The notes below the pieces were generated by a model that saw only the letters and a program-made list of their open reading frames with translations, made no database searches and had not been told where the DNA came from. From Bosea sp. (in: a-proteobacteria) (lineage in GTDB: Bacteria; Pseudomonadota; Alphaproteobacteria; Rhizobiales; Beijerinckiaceae): DNA of 64,000 nt. This document shows, in pieces, positions 51,012-60,200 of this stretch. Location of the stretch: positions 1 through 64,000 of the forward strand of contig NZ_JAMLIX010000001.1 in assembly GCF_023953965.1 (NCBI RefSeq), read 5' to 3'. Positions within the stretch are counted from its first letter, which is position 1; each line of letters opens with the position of its first letter. The position numbers and the translations under genes were made by a program.

Positions 51012-51890
51012 TCACGCCGCGGCGGAACGGGCGCCGGGGCGCGCCGGCATCAGCGCGATCGGCGCCTCCTCGACCTCCTCGGTGACGACCTCGAAGCATT
51101 GCAGCCCATGGTTGCCGAAGGATGAGATCATCGCGACGTCGGTGGCGTCGCGGCCGCGCGCGATGACGATGCGGCCGATGCGCGGCTCGTTGTGGCGCGC
51201 GTCGAAGGTGTACCAGCGCCCGCCGAGAAAGACCTCGAACCAGGCGTTGAAATCCATCGGCGCCGGATTGGGCGGAACGCCGATATCGCCGAGATAGCCG
51301 TTGCAGTAGCGCGCCGGGATGTTCATGCAGCGGCAGAGCGCGACGGCCAGATGCGCGAAATCGCGGCAGACGCCGATCCGCTCCTCGAACGCCTCGACGG
51401 CCGTGCGCGTGTCGCGGGCGAAATGATAGCCGAAGCTCAGATGGTTATGGACGGAGTCGGTGATCGCCCGTACCCGCGCCCAGCCCGGCTGGATCTGGCC
51501 GAACAGGCTCCAGGCCCGGTCGTAGAGCTTGTCGGTCTCGCAGTAGCGGCTGCCCAGGAGATAGACGAGGGCGGAATCCGGCAGGCGCGCCGGCGAAACC
51601 TCGCGGGCCGTGGGGTCGACGCTGTCGGGCTCTCCGGAATCGAGGACGATCCCCTCCGATTCCAGGCGGATGCCGCCGGGCGGGGCGACCATGCGCCGGC
51701 GGATGTTGCCGAAAGCGTCGAGGTCCTGCGTCACCGCGATCGCGCGCGACGGGTCGGCGAGCGCGCTAACCTTCATCTCGTCGGGCGTGGTCAGATCGTG
51801 GCGCCGCGAGGGATGCACGTCGAGCAGGGTGATCAAGGGCAAGTCGTGGGCGCAGACCAGTTCGATCCGATAGCCGTAGCGGATGCGCAT
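51012..51890 (-). CDS. transglutaminase-like family protein with substituted catalytic histidine
   Basis: The ATG at 51890 has AGGAGAAG five bases upstream and gives 292 aa. The core shows the nucleophile C175 in ERIGVCRDFAHLAVALCRCMNIPARYCNGY and the aspartate D230 in WYTFDARHNEPRIG. The expected catalytic histidine (HAWxEV) is N215 in MDFNAWFEVF. I recall relatives of this rhizobial subgroup also lacking this His, so the fold may be non-catalytic, or use the nearby His of DARHN. It lies 22 bp upstream of the lipid kinase on the same strand, 4.4 kb from the ATP-grasp operon. Confidence 0.88.
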   Translation of the reverse strand: MRIRYGYRIELVCAHDLPLITLLDVHPSRRHDLTTPDEMKVSALADPSRAIAVTQDLDAFGNIRRRMVAPPGGIRLESEGIVLDSGEPDSVDPTAREVSPARLPDSALVYLLGSRYCETDKLYDRAWSLFGQIQPGWARVRAITDSVHNHLSFGYHFARDTRTAVEAFEERIGVCRDFAHLAVALCRCMNIPARYCNGYLGDIGVPPNPAPMDFNAWFEVFLGGRWYTFDARHNEPRIGRIVIARGRDATDVAMISSFGNHGLQCFEVVTEEVEEAPIALMPARPGARSAAA

Positions 51891-52074
51891 CTCGTCTTCT
51901 CCTGATGTGAGAGCCGGGACCGCCTGGCGCATGCTGCAGCGGATCGGACGTCGCCCCCCGCCGGCTAGACGCGCGAAGACGCCCGCTGTTCCGCGAGCCG
52001 GCAAAAATGGCGAAATCGCTCCGGGTTTCCGGCCGCCCTACCGGGATGCGCGCGACTGCGTGTAGCATGTCGCC

Positions 52075-52821
52075 ATGCAGACGAAGCGCCTCCTGTCCAT
52101 CGTCGCCCTCGCCGCTCTCGCGGCCGCGCCGGCGCGGGCCGCCTCCGGCTGCGCGGCCGGAGAGGACGGCACCGTGGCGGCGCGGCTCTCGGGCCTCGAC
52201 CCGGCCGGCGACCCGCTGCTGGAGGATGGGCGAAGCTTGCGCCTCGTCGGCCTCGCGCCGCGGCAGAGCACCGAGGAGGCTCTCCGCTTCGGCGCCGGGC
52301 TCAGCGCCTTCACCGGCCGCCCGCTCGGCCTTTCCGTCCTCGGCGAGCCGGACCGCTGGGGGCGTTTGCCGGCGCGGCTCACGCTGCCGCCCGCGACGCC
52401 GGGAGAGGCCGCGCAGGATCTCGCGCTCCTGCTGCAACGGCAGGGCGCGGCGCTGCCCCTGCCCGAGCCGGGCTTAAGCCCCTGCGATGCGCCGCCGAAG
52501 GCCATTGTTCCGAACACGGCAGCGGTCGACGGCCATGATCTCGCCGCGGTCAAGGCGCAGGAGGGGCGTTATGTCTTACTGGAAGGGCGGATCGCCTCGG
52601 TCGGCGAACGCTCCCGGGTGACCTATCTGAACTTCTCCCGCCGCCCGAAGGAGGCCGCCTCGATCGTCCTGTCGCGCAGCCTCTGGCGCGAGCTCAAGAG
52701 CGCCGGCTGGACCGCGAGCCGTCTCGGCGGTAAACGGCTGCGCGCCTATGGCGTCCTCGCCGGGCGCGACGGCCTCCTGCTCGAGGTCGCTTCCCGGGCG
52801 GCGCTGGAACTGATCGACTAG
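52075..52821 (+). CDS. secreted thermonuclease-like (SNase-fold) protein, degenerate
   Basis: This 248-aa protein starts with a signal peptide (MQTKRLLSIVALAALAAAPARAASG). Residues about 35-130 resemble a staphylococcal-nuclease barrel (GDPLLEDGRSLRLVGLAPRQ, GRPLGLSVLGEPDRWGRLPARL). The usual catalytic Arg/Asp/Glu set is not convincingly present. The second half (GRYVLLEGRIASVGERSRVTYLNFSR...LGGKRLRAYGVLAGRDGLLLEV) looks like an OB-type beta barrel. Function is unknown. The M48 protease starts 5 bp after its stop, so the two are cotranscribed. Confidence 0.75.
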   Translation: MQTKRLLSIVALAALAAAPARAASGCAAGEDGTVAARLSGLDPAGDPLLEDGRSLRLVGLAPRQSTEEALRFGAGLSAFTGRPLGLSVLGEPDRWGRLPARLTLPPATPGEAAQDLALLLQRQGAALPLPEPGLSPCDAPPKAIVPNTAAVDGHDLAAVKAQEGRYVLLEGRIASVGERSRVTYLNFSRRPKEAASIVLSRSLWRELKSAGWTASRLGGKRLRAYGVLAGRDGLLLEVASRAALELID

Positions 52822-52826
52822 AGGAC

Positions 52827-54311
52827 ATGCTTAAGCCCTGGCGAGCATCGCTTTCGCGACATTCGAAGCGGCTAGCGGCCCTGGTGCTGCCCGGCCTGTT
52901 GCTCGCGGGCTGCCTCGGCGGCGAAAGCCCGCTCCTGCCGGCGAGCACCACCGCCGAAGGCGAGATCGCGCCGCGCATCAGCACGCTCCAGCGCGCCTCC
53001 GATCAGGAGCACCAGCGCCTGCTCGCGGCCTTCGGCGGCGAATACCGCGCACCCCGCGCGCGTGCCGCCCTCGACGAGGTCGTCCAGCGCCTCGCCAAGG
53101 CCGGCGAGGGCCAGATCGGCCGTTACGAGATCACCATCCTGAACTCGCCGGTGGTCAACGCCTTCGCCCTGCCCAGCGGCCGGCTCTATGTCACGCGCGG
53201 GCTCCTGGCGCTCGCCAACGACACCTCCGAGATCGCCTCCGTGCTGGCGCACGAGATCGCGCATGTCACGGCGCGGCACGCCGTCGAGCGTGCCGAGAAG
53301 GAGGCGGAATCGGCACTGGTCAGCCAGGTCGTCTCGCAGGTGCTGAAGGACCCCGGCCGCGGCGAGGCCGTGCGCGCCGGCTCGAAGCTCTCGCTGGCGA
53401 AGTTCTCGCGCCAGCAGGAGCTCACCGCCGACCAGATCAGCGTCCGCAACATCGCGCGGGCCGGCTACGACCCCTATGGCGCCGGCCGTTTCCTCTCCAC
53501 GCTCGGCCGCAACACCGCCTTCCGCAGCAGCGGCCAGAACCAGAGCGCCGACGACAAGCGTCTCGACATCCTCTCCAGCCACCCCCAGACGCCGGAGCGC
53601 ATCGCCGCCGTCACCGCCACCGCCCGCCAGATCGCCGCGCCCGGCATCGGGGAGCGCGACACGGGGCGCTGGCTCGACGCGATCGAGGGCCTGGCCTATG
53701 GCGACGACCCGCGCGACGGCGTCGTCCGCGGGCGGCGCTATCTCAACAGCGCGCTGCGCATCGCCTTCAGCGCGCCGGAGGGCTTCAGCCTGGAGGCCGC
53801 CCAGGACATGGTCATCGGCGTCAGCGCCAATGGCGCGCAGGCGCTACGCTTCGATTCCGTCACGCTGAAAAGCGGCCAGACGCTGGAATCCTATGTCGCC
53901 GCCGGCTGGATCGAGGGCATCGCCACCACCGGCATCGAGAAGACGGAGATCGGCGGCCTGCCCGCCGTCCTCGCCCATGGCAGGGGCTCGGACTGGACCT
54001 TCAGGCTCGCCGCGGTGCAGGCCGGCGAGCGGGTCTACCGCTTCATCCTGGCCGCGCGCGGCGGGGCCGACCCGGAGCGGCAGATGCGCGGCATCGTCGA
54101 CAGCTTCCAGGTGATGACGCCGGCGGAAGCGCAGGCGGTGCGCCCGATGCAGCTCAGGCTGGTTACGGCCGGGGCCGGCGATACGCTCGCCAGCATGGCC
54201 GCGCGCATGCCGGAGCAGGACCGGCCGGAGGCGCTCTTCCAGCTGATCAACGGCCTCGACCGCAACGGCACGCCGACATCCGGCCAGCGCTACAAGATCG
54301 TCGCCGAATAG
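52827..54311 (+). CDS. M48-family metalloprotease lipoprotein (BepA-like)
   Basis: This 494-aa protein has a lipoprotein signal (ALVLPGLLLAGCLGG, lipobox LAGC). Zinc motif HEIAH lies in SVLAHEIAHVTARHAVERAEKEAES, and the third ligand glutamate is in QQELTADQISVRNIARAGYDPYGAGRFL (ExxxD motif intact). The C-terminal half is an all-beta/PBP-like region (YLNSALRIAFSAPEGFSLEAAQ, GLPAVLAHGRGSDWTFRLAAV) ending in a LysM-like stretch (LVTAGAGDTLASMAARMPEQDRPEALFQLINGLD). It probably degrades or chaperones outer-membrane proteins in the periplasm. It is coupled to the SNase-like gene upstream. Confidence 0.9.
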   Translation: MLKPWRASLSRHSKRLAALVLPGLLLAGCLGGESPLLPASTTAEGEIAPRISTLQRASDQEHQRLLAAFGGEYRAPRARAALDEVVQRLAKAGEGQIGRYEITILNSPVVNAFALPSGRLYVTRGLLALANDTSEIASVLAHEIAHVTARHAVERAEKEAESALVSQVVSQVLKDPGRGEAVRAGSKLSLAKFSRQQELTADQISVRNIARAGYDPYGAGRFLSTLGRNTAFRSSGQNQSADDKRLDILSSHPQTPERIAAVTATARQIAAPGIGERDTGRWLDAIEGLAYGDDPRDGVVRGRRYLNSALRIAFSAPEGFSLEAAQDMVIGVSANGAQALRFDSVTLKSGQTLESYVAAGWIEGIATTGIEKTEIGGLPAVLAHGRGSDWTFRLAAVQAGERVYRFILAARGGADPERQMRGIVDSFQVMTPAEAQAVRPMQLRLVTAGAGDTLASMAARMPEQDRPEALFQLINGLDRNGTPTSGQRYKIVAE

Positions 54312-54408
54312 GGGCCCTTCACAAGGCCGCGAGGCTTTGCACGTCCCTGCCGCATCGCCTGCGCCCGGCGCTATGATCGGCGCGACACGATGCTCAAAGG
54401 AGGCAGGC

Positions 54409-55278
54409 ATGGCGCTCGACCGCCGAATCGTCGAACTCTACGATGAATACACGCACAAGCCGCTCGACCGCCGCGTCTTCATGAACCGGCTCGTCGCCAT
54501 CGCCGGCTCGGCCACCGCCGCCGAGGCGGCGCTCGCCATGCTGGAGCCGAACTACGCCCAGGCACAGCAGGTCAAGCCCGACGACGCCCGCATCAGCGTA
54601 AGCCGGCTCGACCAGAGCGTCGACGGCGTGGCGCTTAAGGGCTATCTCGTCACGCCCAAGGCGCAGACGAAACGCGGCGGCATCCTCGTCATCCACGAGA
54701 ACCGCGGCTTGAACCCGCATATCGAGGACATCACGCGGCGCATGGCGCTGGAAGGCTTCACGGCGCTCGGGCTCGATTTCCTCACGCCGCTCGGCGGCAC
54801 GCCCGCCGACCCCGATGCCGCCCGCGCGCTCTTCCCCAAGCTTTCGGTCGAGGCGGTCGTCGCCCAGGGCCGCGCGGCGCTGAAATACCTGGCCTCGCGG
54901 CCGGATGCGACGGCCAAGACCGGCGCCGTCGGCTTCTGCTGGGGCGGCGGGGCGGTCAACGATCTCGCCGTCTCGGCCCCGGAGCTTGCGGCCGGCGTCG
55001 TCTTCTACGGCCGCCCGCCCGATCTCGCCAAGGTGGCCGAGATCAAGGCCCGCCTGCTGATCCAGCAAGCCTCGCGCGACACCCGTCTCGTCGGCTTGCT
55101 GCCGGATTACGAGACCGCGCTGAAGGCGGCGGGCATCCGCTACGAGGCGATCGTCTACCCCGATGTCGACCACGCCTTCATGAACGACACCAGCGCCGAG
55201 CGCTACGATGCCGCGACGGCGAAACAGGCATGGGCACGCACCGTCGCTTTCCTGAAAGCGGAGACGGGGACGGCTTAG
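54409..55278 (+). CDS. dienelactone hydrolase family protein
   Basis: The ATG at 54409 follows AAAGGAGGCAGGC and gives 289 aa. After a hydrophobic N-terminal segment (DRRVFMNRLVAIAGSATAAEAALAML, resembling a degenerate Tat/leader region) comes the alpha/beta-hydrolase core. It has ILVIHENRGLNPHIEDITRRMALEGF, the nucleophile cysteine in AVGFCWGGGAVNDLA, and DVDHAFMNDTSAERYD with the catalytic histidine. Members hydrolyse dienelactones or related carboxylic esters. No aromatic-degradation genes adjoin it, so the substrate is open. Confidence 0.9.
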   Translation: MALDRRIVELYDEYTHKPLDRRVFMNRLVAIAGSATAAEAALAMLEPNYAQAQQVKPDDARISVSRLDQSVDGVALKGYLVTPKAQTKRGGILVIHENRGLNPHIEDITRRMALEGFTALGLDFLTPLGGTPADPDAARALFPKLSVEAVVAQGRAALKYLASRPDATAKTGAVGFCWGGGAVNDLAVSAPELAAGVVFYGRPPDLAKVAEIKARLLIQQASRDTRLVGLLPDYETALKAAGIRYEAIVYPDVDHAFMNDTSAERYDAATAKQAWARTVAFLKAETGTA

Positions 55279-55296
55279 CGGCTTCGAGCCCCAGAT

Positions 55297-55340
55297 TGTC
55301 ATTCCGGGGGTTCGCGCCTGCGACGCGCCCCGGAACGACA
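55297..55340. repeat. dispersed palindromic element, copy 4
   Basis: TGTCATTCCGGGG / CCCCGGAACGACA (one mismatch) flanks an inner GCGCCTGCGACGCGC. It lies in the convergent gap between the dienelactone hydrolase and carD. It shares arms with the elements at 17485, 22720 and 26299. Confidence 0.8.
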
Positions 55341-55376
55341 GAGGCCGTGCTTTCGAAGCCGCCGCGCTCACCAACG

Positions 55377-55403
55377 AAAAACCCGGCGGTCGCCCGCCGG
55401 GTT
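55377..55403 (-). terminator. Rho-independent terminator of carD
   Basis: On the minus strand AACCCGGCGG-(4-nt loop)-CCGCCGGGTT is followed by a T-run (five A at 55377-55381 on the plus strand). It begins 26 bp after the carD stop. Confidence 0.85.
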
Positions 55404-55429
55404 CTTGAGAGAAACGCGGGGAAAGCCGC

Positions 55430-56026
55430 TCAGGCGGCCTCCTCCTGCAGATCGTCGTTGTCGCCTTCCAGCCCTGCCTCGGCCTCGGCTTCCGCCTTGC
55501 CGGCGCGGCGCGGCGACTTGGCGAGCTGGCCCTCGATCTTCTTGAGGGCCTCGGTCTCGGTGACGTTGTCGACCACCGCGATCTCGCGGGTCATCCGGTC
55601 GAGGGCGGCCTCGTAGAGCTGACGCTCGGAATAGGACTGCTCGGGCTGGGCCTCGGAGCGGTAGAGATCGCGCACCACCTCGGCGATGGCGACGAGATCG
55701 CCCGAATTGATCTTCGCCTCGTATTCCTGCGCGCGGCGCGACCACATGGTGCGCTTGATCCGGGCGCGGCCGGTGAGCGTGGTCAGCGCCTTGGCCACGG
55801 CATCGGCATCGGCGAGCTTGCGCAGGCCGACGCTGGCAGCCTTGGCGGTGGGGACGCGCAGCGTCATCTTGTCCTTGGCGAAGCTGACCACGAACAGCTC
55901 GAGTTTGAAGCCCGCGACTTCCTGCTCCTCGATCGCCGTGATCTGGCCGACGCCATGGGACGGATAGACGACGTACTCGCCCGTCTTGAACCCCTGGCGC
56001 ACAACAGCTTTCTTCACAGTGGACAT
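55430..56026 (-). CDS. carD: CarD/CdnL-family RNA-polymerase-binding regulator
   Basis: The ATG at 56026 (MSTVKKAVVRQGFKTGEYVVYPSHGVGQITAIEEQEVAG) is preceded by AGGAG, giving 198 aa. The N-terminal Tudor-like RNAP-interaction domain (about 15-70) precedes the helical DNA-binding region (ASVGLRKLADADAVAKALTTLTGRARIKRTMWSRRAQEYEAKINSGDLVAIAEVVRDLYR). Its tail is acidic Glu/Ala-rich. CarD/CdnL stabilises open complexes at many promoters, including rRNA promoters. The gene order with fdxA, the S4 protein and the helicase is conserved in Hyphomicrobiales, to my knowledge. Confidence 0.95.
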   Translation of the reverse strand: MSTVKKAVVRQGFKTGEYVVYPSHGVGQITAIEEQEVAGFKLELFVVSFAKDKMTLRVPTAKAASVGLRKLADADAVAKALTTLTGRARIKRTMWSRRAQEYEAKINSGDLVAIAEVVRDLYRSEAQPEQSYSERQLYEAALDRMTREIAVVDNVTETEALKKIEGQLAKSPRRAGKAEAEAEAGLEGDNDDLQEEAA

Positions 56027-56408
56027 GCCGTTACGACTCCTGACCGGCCCGCTCGACGCGAGCACGTGATGATCTACCTCTCCGGCCGGATGGCAGGAGA
56101 GTGTCTGCCTGACACGAAGCTCTACAAAAGGCCCCGCTTCACGCTCCCTCAGTCGACTGCTTCATTGTGCCCCGGCCGAGAACTACGATCGAAGCCCGCG
56201 CCGAAGCCGGCCTCTTCATCGCCTTCGATCTCTGGGGGCGCCCCGATTGCAGAACTCTTCGCAGGGGCATGCGGAACGACTTCGACTGAAGCCGACTTGT
56301 AGCACAAAAAACACGCCGAATCAAAGGTAAACGCCCTGCGGCGCCCCCCTGCGGCAGCATGGCGAGGTCTTGGTTAACGCAAGCGCGGGCCGCCGCGGAC
56401 CCCTGCGA
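56027..56408. other. 382-bp intergenic region carrying the carD promoter
   Basis: This region separates fdxA (upstream, minus) from carD (minus). A possible sigma-70 promoter reads TTGATT (56324-56319), 16-bp spacer, CTACAA (56302-56297) on the minus strand, leaving a leader of about 260 nt before carD. The leader contains small hairpins (GGCAG/CTGCC and GTGTC/GACAC near 56092-56116). The part next to fdxA shows no clear terminator, and no gene is seen. Confidence 0.45.
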
Positions 56409-56744
56409 TCAGTCGCCCTCGCCCGGCTCCGGCGAGAGCATGGCGAGCTTGCCGGGCACCCCGTCGAAGGCCTTGGCGTCGGCCGGCGGCTCCTTCTTCT
56501 GGGTGATGTTCGGCCAGCTCGAGGCATATTGGCCGTTGAGCGTGAGCCAGCTTTCGAGGCCGGGCTCGGTATCGGGCTTGATCGCCTCGGCCGGGCATTC
56601 CGGCTCGCAGACGCCGCAATCGATGCATTCGTCGGGATGGATGACGAGCATGTTCTCGCCTTCGTAGAAGCAGTCGACCGGGCAGACCTCGACGCAATCC
56701 ATGTACTTGCACTTGATGCAGTTCTCGGTGACCACATAGGTCAT
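56409..56744 (-). CDS. fdxA: 7Fe ferredoxin FdxA
   Basis: This 111-aa protein has cysteines C9, C17, C21 with C12 and C25 in ENCIKCKYMDCVEVCPVDCF and C40, C43, C46, C50 in DECIDCGVCEPECPAEAI. This arrangement binds one [3Fe-4S] and one [4Fe-4S] cluster. The C-terminal extension (GLESWLTLNGQYASSWPNITQKKEPP) is typical of Azotobacter FdI/FdxA-type proteins. It is a cytosolic electron carrier whose partners are not encoded nearby. It belongs to the conserved helicase-S4-fdxA-carD block. Confidence 0.95.
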   Translation of the reverse strand: MTYVVTENCIKCKYMDCVEVCPVDCFYEGENMLVIHPDECIDCGVCEPECPAEAIKPDTEPGLESWLTLNGQYASSWPNITQKKEPPADAKAFDGVPGKLAMLSPEPGEGD

Positions 56745-56906
56745 GGGCCGGCCCTTCCAACGCTTCTAAACAACCCCATAAACCCTTGCCCGGCGCAGGT
56801 TTCAAGGCCGTTTTCACGATCGTCGGCAGAAGGATTCCGCAGTCCGGGGCGCGCGGGCGCTAGCGCCTCGGCCGCCCGCGGCATGGCCGCCCGACACGGC
56901 GCGGGT

Positions 56907-57215
56907 TTAATCCTCGCCCCCGGCCTCAGCAAGCGACACATCGCCGCTGCCGCCATCGAGCCGCTCATAGAGCCCGCGCGCCACCGCGAAAGCCCCGCGC
57001 CGCTCGGCGAAGCCGAGCACGCGCACGACGACGGTCGCATGCGGCAAGGCGAGCGTCAGCACCGTACCGGGCCGAATCCCTTGGGCCGGATTGTCGGCGC
57101 GCCGCCCCTCGACGCGGACATGGCCGTCCGCCACCAGGCGCACGGCCGCGGGCCGCGTCCGGGCGAAGCGCGCGAACCAGAGCCATTTATCGAAGCGCTG
57201 ACGATCCTCCCGCAA
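56907..57215 (-). CDS. S4-domain RNA-binding protein (Hsp15-like)
   Basis: This 102-aa protein has the S4 RNA-binding motif at its N-terminus: RFDKWLWFARFARTRPAAVRLVADGHVRVEGRRADNPAQGIRPGTVLTL. A short basic/acidic C-terminal part follows (VVRVLGFAERRGAFAVARGLYERL). Hsp15-type S4 proteins bind ribosomal RNA and help recycle stalled 50S subunits. It starts 18 bp after the helicase stop, so the two RNA proteins are in one transcript. Confidence 0.92.
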   Translation of the reverse strand: MREDRQRFDKWLWFARFARTRPAAVRLVADGHVRVEGRRADNPAQGIRPGTVLTLALPHATVVVRVLGFAERRGAFAVARGLYERLDGGSGDVSLAEAGGED

Positions 57216-57233
57216 GCCGCCGCGCCTCCAGCC

Positions 57234-60200
57234 TCAGGTTTTGCCTTCGAGCTGGGCTTTCAGCGCCGCGAGCTTGGCGAAGGGCGAATCCGGGTCCGGC
57301 TCGCGGTTGGCCGGGCGCGGGCGCGGCGCCTGCTGGAAGCGCTCGGCCCCGCCGCGCTCCTCGCGCCGCGGGCCGCCGGGGCGGCCGTCGCGCTTGAAAT
57401 CGGGCCGCGGCCCGCGATTGCCCTCCGGGCGCCCCTGCCGCTGCGGCTGGTCGTCACGGCGCGGACGCTCCTGATGCGGACGCTCCTGGCGCGGACGCTC
57501 CTGGCGCTGCCCCTGTGCGGCCTCGCCCTCGGCCCGCGCCACCGCCGGCCGCGGCTGGCCGGGACGCTGGTCGCGGCGCTGCCCGGCGGGGCGGCCGTCC
57601 CGCTGCGGCCGGTCGCCCCGACGCTCATCGCCGTCGCGGCGGCCGCGCTGGCCGTGCTCGGGCCGGCGCCCGCCCTGATGGCGATGCGGCCGCCAGACCT
57701 CGATCAGCTCGGGCTCGGCGGGGGCCGTCTCCACAGCGGGGGCCTCGGCGGGCGCGGCCTCCTCGGCAGCGGCGACGGGCAGGGCCGCGAGCGCATCGGC
57801 CGGCACCGGCTCGCGCACCGCGTCCAGCTCGGCCTCGGTGAGGACCGGCGTATCCGCCGTCTCGACCGCCGGTGCTTCGGCGACGGGCGTCTCGTCCCCG
57901 GCCGGCGCCTCTTCGTTCAGGGCGGTCGCGGGCTCGCTCGGCCCTTCGGCTTCCGCAGCGGCCTCGAGCGCGTCACTCTCGGGCTGCGCGGCCTCGGTGC
58001 CGGCTTCGGGGGCAGCGGCGACATCCGCTTCGGCGGCAGCGGCGACAGGCTGTGCCGGCTCGGTCGCGGCCGGGGACGGAGCGAGCGGCACGGTGATGGC
58101 GGGGCCCGGACGCTTCAGCGAGACATAGCCGAGCGAACGCAGGATCGAGGCGAAATCCTCGCCGGCGCAGCCGACGAGCGAGGTCATCGCGCCAGTGGCG
58201 ACGAAACCGTCCTGATCGGCGGCGCCGGCCGGCGGCGTGCCTTGCGTGAGGCCCGGGCGATAGGCGATGGCCGGGCGGATCAGGTCGGCGAGGCGCTCGA
58301 GAATGTCGACGCGCACCGCCCGCTCGCCGCAGACGCGGTAGCCCGCCGCGCGGTAGAGCCCCTTCGGCACGGCCTTGTCGACCGGGAAGGAGGTGCGGCC
58401 GGATGCCGCCAGATGCGCGATATCGTCGAGACCGGCGGTCTCCGGCCCGCCATGCTTCAGCGCCCAGAGCTGGGCGGCGAGCGCGCGCGGCGCCGGCTTC
58501 AACAGTGCCGGCATATAGATATGGAAGGCGCCGAAGCGCAGGCCGAGCTGGCGCAGCGCCGCGCGGCCCTCCTGGTCGAGCGCCTTCATCTCCTCGCCGA
58601 CCTTGGCGCGCTCGAGCACGCCGAGCGCCTCGGCCGCCTGAAAGGCGATGCCGCGCGCGATGCCGGTCGCGCTCTCGGCCGCTTCCAGGATCTGGATGGC
58701 GCCGAGCAGGCGGGTGATATGGTTCTTCAGCCAGAGCGCGAGGCGCGCCTCGACCTGCTCGCGCGCGGGGCCGGAGAGATGCTCCTCCACCAGCAGGCGC
58801 AAGCGCGGTTCGAGCGCCTTCTCGCCGGCCGTCAGCCGCGCCACCGGCTCGCCGGTCCAGCGCAGGAGCCCGTCATGGGCGAGCACGAAGGCGTCGTCGC
58901 CCGCCAGTACGACGCGCGCCGCCCTGGCCTCGATCTCGGAGCCGAGCGCCTTCATCGCCGCCAGGTTCAGCGCCTTGACCTCCGGTCCGCCGGCCTTCGG
59001 ATCCGCCGTGAAGCGGAAGCCTTGCAGCATCCCCACATGCTGGCCCTCGACGAGCACGTCGCCCGTCGCGGTGACCTCAGCCTCCAACATCGCATTCTCC
59101 CGCAAGCGGCGCATCAGAACGCTGGTGCGCCGATCGACAAACCGGTGGGCCAGGCGCTCGTGCAGAGCGTCCGACAGCTTGTCCTCTACAAGACGCGCCA
59201 TGCCCTGCCAATGCTCTGGATCAGGCAACCAGTCGGGACGGTTGGCGACGAAGGTCCAGGTGCGGACCTGCGCGATCCGGGCCGAGAGCGTGTCGATCTC
59301 GCCATCGGTGCGATCGAGCCCGGCAAGCTGGCGGGCATACCAGTCGACGTCGAGCCGGCCGTGGCGCATCAGGCGCAGATAGAGCGTCGTCGCCAGATCG
59401 GCATGCTGCATCGGCGAGATCTTGCGGTAGTCCGGCAGGCCGCAGACCTCCCAGAGCCGCTCCACCGCCGCCCGGCCCTGCGCCAGCGCCGCCACGTCGG
59501 CGTCCCGCGCCAGGGCCTCCAGCGTCGTCATGTCCTCGGCGATCAAGGCCCGCGTCAGCCCCTGCTCGGAAGGCTGGAGGTTCAGCGTGTCGAGAAGGCC
59601 GGCGACCGAGCGTAGGTCGAGATCCGAATTACGCCACTGCATCTGGCGCACCGGCTCGAAGCGGTGGTTCTCGATCGCCTCGACGAGCTCGGCGTCGAAG
59701 GGCGGGCAGCGCCCGCTGGTGCCGAAGGAGCCGTCGCGCAGATGCCGCCCGGCGCGCCCGGCGATCTGGCCGAACTCGGCCGGATGGAGGCGGCGGAAAT
59801 GATGGCCGTCGAACTTCCGGTCGCCGGCGAAGGCGATGTGGTCGACGTCGAGATTGAGCCCCATGCCGATCGCGTCGGTGGCGACGAGGTAGTCGACGTC
59901 GCCGGACTGGTAGATCTCGACCTGGGCGTTGCGGGTGCGCGGCGAGAGCGCGCCGAGCACCACGGCCGCCCCGCCCTTCTGCCGGCGGATCAGCTCGGCG
60001 ATGGCATAGACCTCCTCGACCGAGAAGGCGACGATGGCCGAGCGCGGCGGCAGGCGGGTGATCTTGCGGTCGCCGGCGAAGGCGAGGCTGGAGAGGCGCG
60101 GGCGCGTGACGACGTTCACGCCCGGCATCAGCTGCTCGACCAGCGGGCGCATCGTGCCGGCGCCGATCAGCATGGTCTCGGCTCGGCCGCGCCGGTTCAA

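Noticed and set aside
51968..51992. GGAAC-N16-CGTC on the minus strand before the transglutaminase at 51890
   Set aside because: The last base of the -10 is wrong, and the invariant GTT is lost; too weak to call as an EcfG promoter.
53411..53440. Apparent loss of the third zinc ligand in the M48 protease (ELTAD instead of ELEAD)
   Set aside because: The ligand glutamate is the first residue of ExxxD, which is intact; the T replaces a non-ligand position.
56370..59615. 1081-aa plus-strand open frame opposite fdxA and the helicase
   Set aside because: Crosses two real genes and has shadow composition.
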